Part shown: positions 56,981 to 64,000 of the stretch, piece by piece
Layout: the number at the start of each line of letters is the position of its first letter
How positions within the stretch are numbered: position 1 is the stretch's first letter
NCBI RefSeq assembly: GCF_004403515.1
Contig: NZ_SOHH01000068.1
Span: 43,570 to 107,569 of the forward strand
Direction: 5' to 3'
Length of the DNA stretch: 64,000 bases
DNA from: Cryobacterium fucosi
GTDB taxonomy: Bacteria; Actinomycetota; Actinomycetes; Actinomycetales; Microbacteriaceae
Notes under the pieces: generated by a model
The model's input: the letters and a program-made list of their open reading frames with translations, nothing else
Databases searched by the model: none
Told to the model about the DNA's origin: nothing
Position numbers and translations under genes: made by a program

Positions 56981-57859
56981 GTGATACCCGATTCGCTGAC
57001 CCAGGCCCAGTACGACACCGTCTACAACTTCTTCTCCCTCGTGATCGCGGCGCAGCTCTTCGCTTCGATCTTCATGCTGGTCAGCCTGACCAGGGTGCTG
57101 CCGAGGTACCGGCAGGCGATGACCGTGGCGGCTGTCGTCTGTGGCATTGCCGCCTACCACTACTTCCGCATTTTCGACTCGTTCAAGGCAGCTTTCGTGA
57201 CCGACGCCGTCGGCGGTCGTGGGGACTACCTCCAGGTCGCAGGCGCCGGCTTTAACGAGGGCTACCGCTACGTCGACTGGTTGTTGACCGTGCCGCTGCT
57301 CCTCCTCGAACTGATCGCGGTGCTCGCCCTCGCCCGCCGCGTGCAGACGAGTCTCCTCGCGCGTCTCATCCCGGCGTCGGCCCTGATGATCGCTCTCGGC
57401 TACCCCGGGGAGATCAGTGGGGACAACGGTATTCGTGGACTGTTCGGCCTGCTCTCCACCATCCCGTTCGCGTACATTCTGTACGTGCTCTTCGTCGAGT
57501 TGACCCGCTCACTCGACCGGCAGCCGGCGAGCGTGCGCAGGACGATCAGTCAGCTTCGCCTGTTGCTCCTCCTGACCTGGGGCGTCTACCCGATCGCCTA
57601 CCTCCTGCCGATGCTTGGCCTCGATGGGGCGGATGCCTGGGTCGGAAAACAGCTCGGCTACTCGATTGCCGACATTCTCGCCAAGGCGCTCTACGGCCTG
57701 ATCATCTACCGGATCGCCCGGATGAAGTCGTTCGCAGACGACGACTCGTTCGCCGCCCGGGAGCTGTCGGTCGACGAGGCGCCGGAGGTGACGGCTGGAG
57801 CCCCGACCCGCAGCGGGGTGCCCGCGCCCAAGCGGGCGCCGGGTCGCGGCACCGATTAG
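56981..57859 (+). CDS. xanthorhodopsin-like light-driven proton pump
   Basis: 292 residues, seven helices (about 13-35, 44-65, 92-111, 121-140, 151-172, 187-212, 221-246). Proton-pump triad on helix C: D99, T103, E110. H60 pairs with D99 as in xanthorhodopsin. K235 binds retinal, with D231 four residues before. Aligning helix E by STxxxxYILYVLF to bacteriorhodopsin places G156 at the W138 position, which opens a window for a carotenoid antenna. GTG start with GGAGGA 4 nt upstream. No carotenoid oxygenase (blh) gene in the window. Divergent from aceA. Confidence 0.93.
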   Translation: MIPDSLTQAQYDTVYNFFSLVIAAQLFASIFMLVSLTRVLPRYRQAMTVAAVVCGIAAYHYFRIFDSFKAAFVTDAVGGRGDYLQVAGAGFNEGYRYVDWLLTVPLLLLELIAVLALARRVQTSLLARLIPASALMIALGYPGEISGDNGIRGLFGLLSTIPFAYILYVLFVELTRSLDRQPASVRRTISQLRLLLLLTWGVYPIAYLLPMLGLDGADAWVGKQLGYSIADILAKALYGLIIYRIARMKSFADDDSFAARELSVDEAPEVTAGAPTRSGVPAPKRAPGRGTD

Positions 57860-57890
57860 GAGTGGGGTAGATGCCGCAAGTGCCCCGGCT

Positions 57891-58571
57891 TCAGGCCCGC
57901 CTTCGTGCCGTGGTACTGGGGCCCGGAGTGTTGAAAGCCTCACCGTTCCTCGGTAGCCAGTTGCCACCGTCGAGCTGAGGGCGCTCAAAGATGACCGGCC
58001 GGCCGCGAGCCGTCGGCCAGATTGTTGAGTCCGTGACTTGCACGTGAACGTGCGGCTGCGTGCTGTTACCCGAATTTCCGCACGAACCAATGGTGTCGCC
58101 CACCTCGACCGCAGATCCAACTTCGACGCTCACCGATCCACTCTGCAGATGGGCGATGAGCACAAAGGGCCCGGACGAATCCATCGCAATAACCACGTGA
58201 TTCCCTGCGATCGCGCGGACGCCCTTCCGAATCCGGCGAGCTTGGGAGACCGCGTAAGGAATCCGCGCCAATTGCGAGCGGCGGGCCTCGTGATCAAGTT
58301 CGCCGTCGATCGCGGCGACGACCGTGCCCGATGCCGGCGCCAGGATAGGTGCGCCGAATCCGACAAAGACCTCGGGGGACTCAGTAGCCAGCACCGAGCG
58401 CCAACCGCGCTTTCCCGAATGACCGCGTTCGTTGATAGCGACGAAGTCGATCGCGAATGTCGTGCCGAACAGATGAGTGCCATGGCTAGGAACGCGGTTC
58501 GCCGGGCTGTTCTGCGCGATCCATCGGCCCTGGAATGGTAATCGCAGCACGACTGGAGAAGTTTGCAACAT
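57891..58571 (-). CDS. M23-family peptidase
   Basis: 226 residues from ATG 58571 (GGAGG at 7 nt). Seen: the metal ligands HGTHLFGTTFAIDFVA, then FVLIAHLQSG and QPHVHVQVTD. LytM/lysostaphin fold; likely a peptidoglycan or peptide endopeptidase, but there is no clear signal peptide and the first 20 residues are not typical. Base composition is lower in GC than the neighbours, hinting at transfer. The frame continues upstream into a cation-transporter remnant, so I used the internal start. Confidence 0.75.
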   Translation of the reverse strand: MLQTSPVVLRLPFQGRWIAQNSPANRVPSHGTHLFGTTFAIDFVAINERGHSGKRGWRSVLATESPEVFVGFGAPILAPASGTVVAAIDGELDHEARRSQLARIPYAVSQARRIRKGVRAIAGNHVVIAMDSSGPFVLIAHLQSGSVSVEVGSAVEVGDTIGSCGNSGNSTQPHVHVQVTDSTIWPTARGRPVIFERPQLDGGNWLPRNGEAFNTPGPSTTARRRA

Positions 58572-58875
58572 TCCAGCACCTCCGGCCGAGCAAAGTGGTG
58601 TGGCCCGTCCGAGCGACACGCTCAGTGTATCGAGGAGCACGAGTAGACCCGGACCGACTAACGGCCGTCACCCTTCCATGCCTCCAGGCCTCCCGACGGG
58701 CGAACCCGACAAGAACGACAGCCGCGATCGAATCCGCCCACGCCCACCCCAGGAGGGAATTGAGCAGCAACCCGCACAGGAGCGCCGCGGACAGGTAGCT
58801 GCAGATGCGGGTCTGCTTCGAGTCCGCCACAGCCGAGACAGACCCCAGCTCGCGCCCGGTACGCCGTTCTAGCAT
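58486..58875 (-). pseudogene. fragment of a cation transporter (CDF-like)
   Basis: An open frame of 129 codons. The first ~67 residues (about 58675-58875), LERRTGRELGS, ADSKQTRICSYLSAALL and LNSLLGWAWADSIAAVV, match the middle of the small cation-efflux transporters, whose N-terminal helices and Cys-rich end are missing. The frame upstream closes at a stop within 33 nt. It overlaps the start of the M23 gene. A decayed remnant. Confidence 0.7.
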
Positions 58876-58906
58876 TTTCTCAGGTTTCTCCGGGTCAGGC
58901 GCTGCG

Positions 58907-59129
58907 AACTACCAGGCGATCGCTGGCTGCGGTCAGGCGGCAAGTGCGATGGCAGCCTCGATCACGCCGCGTGCAGCCTGCCCAGGGCGGGCGCCGTCCG
59001 TAGTAGCCCCAGCACATGATGTGGCGTTCTGATGAGCAGCACGAGCGGGGTAGATCCAGCCCCCGCACGCGACGGCTGCACCGTCGTCCCCATCGCCAGA
59101 AATTTCAGATCAAACGCTGACGACCCGAC
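58907..59129. other. 223-bp gap without a clear gene
   Basis: Composition is like the adjacent lower-GC patch. No convincing start, hairpin or repeat seen; this is the junction between the transferred patch and the NYN gene. Confidence 0.5.
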
Positions 59130-60176
59130 TCAACCAAGCCGACCGGCGGATCCCGGCCTAGCGTCTGGTTCTGCCCCGGGGCGCAGCCGGATGAGCCGCT
59201 GCGGGCCGTCCTCCTGCAGCTCGGCCAGATCGCTGCGCGAGGAGAGAAAGTCGGTGAAGGAACGGAAGCCGAGCGGCTTCTCGTTGAAGGAGGGGTCCAT
59301 CCGGCGCATCTGGTTCTTGACGGTGCCCGTGTTGAGCCACTCGTCGGCGTCGCCCTTGGCGTGACCGATCTTCAGCGCGCGCACGAGGAGCTCCGTCGCC
59401 AGGGTCTGCGGGTCGGTGTCGTCGCCGGCCTCCGGCTCGTCGAACTGGGCGTCTTCGGTGTGCGAGAACATGGGAATCGTCGTGAGCCTGCGGGCCTTGT
59501 TGGGGGCCGTGTCCGGTGCAGTGCCCGGTGCAGTGTCGGCTGGTTCCGCGGCCTTCCTGCTTGCCGTGGGCCTCTCCACGGCGGTGGTAGAGGCGGACTT
59601 GTCGATTCCGGGAAGCGAGGCGTAGTCCTCGAACTCGTCGCACGCGGCCGCAAGCGAGGTGCTCGTCGAGCCCGCGACGCCGATGCCGACGACGAAGCGA
59701 CCCAGCCGCTTCGATTTCTGGGCGAGGGCGATATAGTCGGAGTCGCCGGCGATGATGATGACGTGGGTGAGGTCGGGCAGCCGGAAGAGGTCTTCGACCA
59801 CGTCGACGGCCAGGCGGATGTCTGCCCCGTTCTTGGTTCCCCTGGTGGTCGTGGTGAACAGCTGGGTCAGGTCCACCGCCCGAGACATGAGCTGGCGCTG
59901 GTAACTCGCATTGACGGGCACTGACCAGTCGGCGTAGGCGCGGTTGACGACCAGGGTGCCGAATGAGGCGGCAAAGTCGATGATGGCGTTGAAGTCGACC
60001 GTCGCGGCGACGAGCTTCGCGGCGATCTCGGGGTCGGCATCCCGGCTCGACTTATCGAAATCGCGGATGCCGTCGCGCTGGAAGGCATTGCGCCCGTGCA
60101 GCTGCTGATAGCGCGAGATGACGATGTTGTCGAAGTCGATGTAGAGGCCGACGCGTGCGTCGTTCGGTTCAGTCAT
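59130..60176 (-). CDS. NYN-domain protein with LOTUS/OST-HTH
   Basis: 348 residues from ATG 60176 (GAGGAG upstream). NYN (PIN-like RNase) domain with YIDFDNIV, NGADIRLAVDVV and IIIAGDSDYIAL, the acidic residues of a metal-dependent nuclease. A Thr/Ala/Pro-rich linker with TAPGTAPDTAP repeats, then a C-terminal OST-HTH/LOTUS domain (FNEKPLGFRSFTDFL). Binds and perhaps cuts RNA; targets unknown. Confidence 0.88.
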   Translation of the reverse strand: MTEPNDARVGLYIDFDNIVISRYQQLHGRNAFQRDGIRDFDKSSRDADPEIAAKLVAATVDFNAIIDFAASFGTLVVNRAYADWSVPVNASYQRQLMSRAVDLTQLFTTTTRGTKNGADIRLAVDVVEDLFRLPDLTHVIIIAGDSDYIALAQKSKRLGRFVVGIGVAGSTSTSLAAACDEFEDYASLPGIDKSASTTAVERPTASRKAAEPADTAPGTAPDTAPNKARRLTTIPMFSHTEDAQFDEPEAGDDTDPQTLATELLVRALKIGHAKGDADEWLNTGTVKNQMRRMDPSFNEKPLGFRSFTDFLSSRSDLAELQEDGPQRLIRLRPGAEPDARPGSAGRLG

Positions 60177-60386
60177 GGTGAGCTCCTCAGCCGCGGGCGG
60201 AAGACTCAATAGCGATCCGGTGCCTCTAGTCTGCTGCGAGCGACGTGGCGAGGGCAACTCGGGTGCGCGGTCCAGGCTTATCGGGTGGCCGGGCCGCAGC
60301 CGGGCATGAAAAATGGCCGTGAAACGAAGAATCCGTATCACGGCCTATTTCCAATGCAGGTCCGGAACTATCCGAACTTCTCTCTG

Positions 60387-60469
60387 TGCCCGAGGGGGGA
60401 CTTGAACCCCCACGCCCATAAGGGCACTAGCACCTCAAGCTAGCGCGTCTGCCATTCCGCCACCCGGGC
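60387..60469 (-). tRNA. tRNA-Leu (GAG)
   Basis: On the - strand a Leu-type cloverleaf runs from GCCCGGG at 60469 to CTCGGGC plus A at 60387. Acceptor stem 7 bp, anticodon loop TTGAGGT with anticodon GAG, long variable arm (TGCCCTTATGGGCG), T arm with GGGGGTTCAAGTCCCCC. CCA is not encoded. Reads CUC and CUU. Confidence 0.95.
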
Positions 60470-60572
60470 TGGTGCTTCGGCCGCCATTGTCCGGCCGCCG
60501 AATAGATAATCTAGCACGGATTTTGGCGCCCTCCGGCCGCACCCGCCGTCCCCGGTATCCGACGCCGCCCGG

Positions 60573-60578
60573 TAGCGT
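60573..60578 (+). promoter_or_regulatory. -10 of the M20 peptidase gene
   Basis: TAGCGT followed by 7 nt and ATG 60586. Leaderless spacing. Confidence 0.45.
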
Positions 60579-60585
60579 GAAGGCC

Positions 60586-61911
60586 ATGCTTTCCTCCGCT
60601 GAGAACACCCCGGCCGACGCCCGTCTGGACCTGACGGCCGAGATCGCCCGCGACCTCATCCGTTTCGACACGACCAACTACGGGGAGGGCCGTTCCAACG
60701 GCGAGACGGATGCCGCGGAGTACGTCGCCGCCAACCTCCGCACCCTCGGCCTCGCCCCGCAGCTGTTCGACTCCGAGCCGGGCCGCACGAGTGTCGTCGC
60801 CCGTGTTCCCGGCCGCGACTCGAGCCGAGGCGCGCTCGTGGTGCACGGTCATCTCGACGTCGTCCCGGCGGACCCCGATGCATGGTCGGTGGACCCGTTC
60901 GAGGGCGTGATCGAGGGCGGACTCCTCTGGGGCCGCGGAGCCGTGGACATGAAGAACATGGACGCGATGATCCTCGCCGCGTTGCAGGACATCCTCGGTT
61001 CGGGGCAGCAGCCGGCCCGGGACCTGGTCGTGGCCTTCTTCGCCGACGAGGAGGCCGGGGGAGTGCTCGGCTCGCACTACCTGGTCGACACGCACCCCGA
61101 AGTGTTCGCGGGGGCAACCGAGGCCATCAGCGAGGTCGGCGGCTATTCGATCACCCTCGGCGGCCAGCGCGCCTATCTGCTGCAAACGGGTGAGAAAGCT
61201 CTCATCTGGATCAAGCTCATCGCCCGCGGCGAGGCGGCCCACGGATCGCGCCTGATCCACGCCAACGCGGTCACCCGGCTGGCCGAGGCGGTGGCCAGGG
61301 TGGGCAGGCGCGAGTGGCCGATCCGGCTCACCGACACCACCAGCGCGCTCCTGGCCGAACTGGCCAGTGTGCTGGGCGTCGACCCGCAGCGGGTCGGCCC
61401 CGACGAACTGGCCCTGGCCACGGGCACGGCCTCCGGTTTCATCCAGGCCAGCCTGCGCACCACCACGAACCCCACGGTGCTGCACGCCGGCTACAAGCAC
61501 AACGTCATCCCGGACCGAGCGGAGGCGCTGATCGACATCCGCACCCTCCCCGGCGACGAGGACAAGGTGCTGGCAGAGGTGGCCGAGATCGTGGGGCCCG
61601 ACATCGAAATCGTCGTCATGCACCGCGATATCGGCCTGGAAACCGAGTTCGGCGGACCGCTGGTCGACGCCGTCGTCGACACGCTCGGTCGGCACGACCC
61701 GGGTGCGCCGGTGCTGCCATACCTTCTCTCCGCCGGAACCGACAACAAGGCGCTCAGCACGCTGGGCATCAAAGGGTACGGGTTCGCCCCGTTGAAACTC
61801 CCAGCAGATCTTGATTTTCCGGCCATGTTCCACGGCGTCGACGAGCGGGTCCCGCTCGACGCGTTAGTGTTTGGCAGGCAGGTCCTGACCGACCTGCTCT
61901 CGAACTACTGA
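60586..61911 (+). CDS. M20-family metallopeptidase
   Basis: 441 residues. Seen: VVHGHLDVVPAD (zinc His and catalytic Asp), GRGAVDMKNMD, FFADEEAGG (catalytic Glu), and a dimerisation domain with GEAAHGSR. Dipeptidase or deacylase of the ArgE/DapE/CPG2 type; the substrate is open. It precedes uppP by 18 bp. Confidence 0.9.
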   Translation: MLSSAENTPADARLDLTAEIARDLIRFDTTNYGEGRSNGETDAAEYVAANLRTLGLAPQLFDSEPGRTSVVARVPGRDSSRGALVVHGHLDVVPADPDAWSVDPFEGVIEGGLLWGRGAVDMKNMDAMILAALQDILGSGQQPARDLVVAFFADEEAGGVLGSHYLVDTHPEVFAGATEAISEVGGYSITLGGQRAYLLQTGEKALIWIKLIARGEAAHGSRLIHANAVTRLAEAVARVGRREWPIRLTDTTSALLAELASVLGVDPQRVGPDELALATGTASGFIQASLRTTTNPTVLHAGYKHNVIPDRAEALIDIRTLPGDEDKVLAEVAEIVGPDIEIVVMHRDIGLETEFGGPLVDAVVDTLGRHDPGAPVLPYLLSAGTDNKALSTLGIKGYGFAPLKLPADLDFPAMFHGVDERVPLDALVFGRQVLTDLLSNY

Positions 61912-61929
61912 CAGCAAAGCGGGCGGCAA

Positions 61930-62784
61930 GTGAATCTCATCAACGCGATCATCCTCGGACTCGTCCAGGGGCTGACCGAGTTCCTTCCGGTGTCCTCGAC
62001 CGCCCACATCCGCATCGTGGGCGAGTTCCTCGGCACCGGCGCCGACCCGGGGTCACGGTTCACCGCGATCATCCAGATCGGCACCGAGGCCGCCGTCGTG
62101 CTCTTCTTCTGGCGCGACATCGTGCGCATCATCGGCCAGTGGTCGCGTTCGCTCGTCGGCAAGGTGCCGCGCACGGACCCGGATGCCCGGATGGGCTGGC
62201 TGATCATCTTCGGTTCCCTGCCGATCGTCGTCCTCGGGCTCCTCTTCCAGGACCAGATAGAGTCCTCGCTCCGCAACCTCTGGATCACCGCGACGGTGCT
62301 GATCGTCTTCGGCATCCTGCTCGGGATCGCCGACCATGTCGGGGCCAAGAAGCGCCGGCTCAAGGACATCACTGTCAGCCACGGCGTCGTCTACGGTTTC
62401 GCCCAGGCGCTCGCGCTCATCCCCGGCGTCTCCCGCTCCGGCGGCACCATCACCGCCGGGCTGTTCATGGGCTACGAGCGCCGCGCCGCCGCCCGGTACG
62501 CCTTCCTGCTCGCCATCCCCGCAGTGCTGGGCAGCGGCTTCTACCAGATGTACAAGTCGATCGCGCAGCCGTGCCTCACCGCCGCGACCAACTGCACCCC
62601 CGAGGTCTTCGGCCCGTTCGAAACCCTCGTCGCCACGGTCATCGCGTTCGTCGTCGCCTTGTTCGTGATCGGGTTCTTCATGAACTACATCTCCAAGCGC
62701 AGCTTCCTCCCGTTCGTGATCTACCGGATCGTTCTCGGCCTGGCCCTGTTCGTCCTCCTGGCGACCAACACCATCGCCGCCTAG
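61930..62784 (+). CDS. uppP: undecaprenyl-diphosphatase
   Basis: Recycles the lipid carrier of cell-wall synthesis. 284 residues, GTG start, about eight helices. Seen: [16 protein letters not shown] and [18 protein letters not shown], the two conserved motifs with the catalytic Glu, Arg and Ser. Likely co-transcribed with the M20 gene. Confidence 0.96.
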   Translation: MNLINAIILGLVQGLTEFLPVSSTAHIRIVGEFLGTGADPGSRFTAIIQIGTEAAVVLFFWRDIVRIIGQWSRSLVGKVPRTDPDARMGWLIIFGSLPIVVLGLLFQDQIESSLRNLWITATVLIVFGILLGIADHVGAKKRRLKDITVSHGVVYGFAQALALIPGVSRSGGTITAGLFMGYERRAAARYAFLLAIPAVLGSGFYQMYKSIAQPCLTAATNCTPEVFGPFETLVATVIAFVVALFVIGFFMNYISKRSFLPFVIYRIVLGLALFVLLATNTIAA

Positions 62785-62785
62785 T

Positions 62786-62791
62786 TAGGCT
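62786..62791 (+). promoter_or_regulatory. -10 of mshC
   Basis: TAGGCT, starting 2 bp after the uppP stop, followed by 6 nt and ATG 62798. Leaderless spacing, so mshC may have its own promoter besides the operon. Confidence 0.5.
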
Positions 62792-62797
62792 GGTTCA

Positions 62798-64000
62798 ATG
62801 CGCGCCTGGCAACGACCCGAGATCCCGCAACTCCCCGGCCGGTCCGGCGCACCGTGGCTCTACGACACCGCCACGGAGACCCTCGTCGAGGCGAAGCCGT
62901 CCGCCGCGGCCCGGCTCTACGTCTGCGGCATCACCCCCTACGACGCGACCCACCTCGGCCACGCGGCCACCTACCTTGCTTTCGACACCCTTCAGCGCGT
63001 CTGGCTCGACGCGGGCTACCGGGTTCACTACGCCCAGAACGTCACCGATGTCGACGACCCGCTCCTCGAGCGCGCAACCGCGACCGGTGCCGACTGGCGC
63101 GAACTCGCCGCTTCGCAGGTCGAGCTCTTCCGCGGCGACATGGAGGCGCTGGCGATCATCCCGCCGAACGACTACGTCGCCGTCACCGAGGTCATCGACG
63201 AGATCGCGGCCGCCGTCGCCCAGTTGTGGGATGCCGGGATCGCCTACACGGTGCCGACCAACGACTCCATCGTCGACACCACCCGGTTCGGCACGATCGG
63301 TTCCGCCGGTTCGGACATCTACTTCGACATCGCGGCGGCGGAACGCCTAGCGCCGTGGACGCTCGGCGAGGAGAGCAACCTGGCCCGGCCCGAGATGCTC
63401 GCCCTGTCGGCGGAGCGTGGGGGAGACCCCGAGCGCCCGGGCAAACGTGACCCGCTCGACCCGCTGCTCTGGCGCGCCGCGCGGGCCGACGAGCCGTCCT
63501 GGCCGTCGTCGGTCGGCGCCGGCCGCCCGGGCTGGCACATCGAATGCTCGGTGATCGCGCTCAAGGAACTCGGCACGGACTTCACGGTGCAGGGCGGCGG
63601 CAGCGACCTGGTCTTCCCTCACCACGACATGAGCGCCGGGCACGCCGCGGCCCTCTCCGGGCATCCGCTCGCCGGGCTGTACAGCCACACCGGAATGGTC
63701 GCGTACCAGGGCGAGAAGATGAGCAAGTCCCTCGGCAATCTGGTGCTCGTCTCACGGCTGCGCGCCGCCGGAGTCGACCCGCGGGCCATCCGGCTCGCCC
63801 TGCTGGCCCAGCATTACCGGGCCGACTGGGAATGGACCGACGCGCACCTGGCCGCCGCGACCACCCGGCTGGCGGCGTGGACAGCCGCGTTCGGCGTCGG
63901 AGCCACGCCTGGACCGGCGGAGGCCCGCGCGGTCATCGACGCGCTCCGGGCCGCCCTGGTCGCCGACCTCGACACCCCGGGGGCGCTGGCCGCGCTCGAC
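62798..64000 (+). CDS. mshC: L-cysteine:1D-myo-inosityl glucosamine ligase (3' end cut by the window)
   Basis: Mycothiol synthesis ligase, close to cysteinyl-tRNA synthetase but shorter. 401 codons present; the family is about 410-420, so only the last few residues are missing. Seen: [17 protein letters not shown] with the zinc Cys and the HIGH-like motif, [10 protein letters not shown], and KMSKSLGN. The absence of a tRNA-binding tail and the actinobacterial context point to MshC rather than CysS. Mycothiol is the main thiol of these organisms. Confidence 0.93.
   Translation, partial: MRAWQRPEIPQLPGRSGAPWLYDTATETLVEAKPSAAARLYVCGITPYDATHLGHAATYLAFDTLQRVWLDAGYRVHYAQNVTDVDDPLLERATATGADWRELAASQVELFRGDMEALAIIPPNDYVAVTEVIDEIAAAVAQLWDAGIAYTVPTNDSIVDTTRFGTIGSAGSDIYFDIAAAERLAPWTLGEESNLARPEMLALSAERGGDPERPGKRDPLDPLLWRAARADEPSWPSSVGAGRPGWHIECSVIALKELGTDFTVQGGGSDLVFPHHDMSAGHAAALSGHPLAGLYSHTGMVAYQGEKMSKSLGNLVLVSRLRAAGVDPRAIRLALLAQHYRADWEWTDAHLAAATTRLAAWTAAFGVGATPGPAEARAVIDALRAALVADLDTPGALAALD

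Noticed and set aside
58038..58541. A + strand frame of 167 codons in the M23 region
   Set aside because: Opposite the M23 peptidase, whose HGTH, LIAH and HVHVQ motifs are on the - strand; no start signal or motif here.

Overview
This window looks like a chromosomal segment from a high-GC actinobacterium, most likely the family Microbacteriaceae (Cryobacterium/Leifsonia-like). The markers are RbpA, OpcA, a mycothiol-pathway MshC ligase, a SufB-SufD-Rieske-SufC-DUF59 cluster, DUF3097 and DUF3099 genes, and GTG starts. Many genes also have a TANNNT -10 hexamer only 6-9 nt before the start codon, which predicts leaderless mRNAs. The assignment is inferred from gene content; no 16S gene is present.

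Layout. 1-3.8 kb: lower glycolysis (gap, pgk, tpiA), then secG and rbpA on the + strand, closed by a strong terminator. 3.9-12.1 kb: a - strand operon tkt-tal-pgi-zwf-opcA-pgl for the pentose phosphate pathway. 12.4-14.3 kb: convergent ctaB and ctaA for heme O and heme A. 14.5-18.8 kb: the suf cluster. 18.9-22.6 kb: a TetR regulator, an ABC-F ATPase, and a SURF1 operon on the other strand. 22.7-32.5 kb: fabG, serB, divergent glgC/glgA, an orphan ABC ATPase, rpmE2 with a structured leader, an exonuclease, treS, a hydrolase and a glycosyltransferase. 32.5-48.3 kb: housekeeping and poorly known genes (phosphatase, sirtuin, SpoU methyltransferase, D,D-carboxypeptidase, SGNH hydrolase, helicase, trans-sulfuration enzyme with divergent Lrp regulator, cold-shock protein, DUF3097, SPFH protein, SRAP protein, SMP-30, DUF1345, J-domain protein, HAD phosphatase).

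48.4-59 kb is the most distinctive part. It holds a four-module CoA-disulfide reductase/rhodanese/TusA/DsrE protein behind a CsoR/CstR-type palindrome, an MMPL exporter, an encapsulin nanocompartment operon (EncFtn cargo with a targeting peptide, then the shell), a long-form isocitrate lyase, and a divergent xanthorhodopsin-like proton pump with a carotenoid-fenestration glycine. Next comes a lower-GC patch with an M23 peptidase and a fragment of a cation transporter. 59.1-64 kb: a NYN-LOTUS protein, tRNA-Leu(GAG), an M20 peptidase, uppP, and mshC running off the end.

How it fits together. Glycolysis, NADPH supply from zwf/opcA, and heme A/SURF1/ctaB for cytochrome oxidase give core energy metabolism. 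GlgC with the GlgA/GlgM-type enzyme and TreS link glycogen and trehalose through maltose-type intermediates. Isocitrate lyase plus a light-driven pump suggests growth on C2 compounds helped by light. The sulfur reductase, the encapsulin iron store, mycothiol and Suf genes form a redox/iron/sulfur theme.
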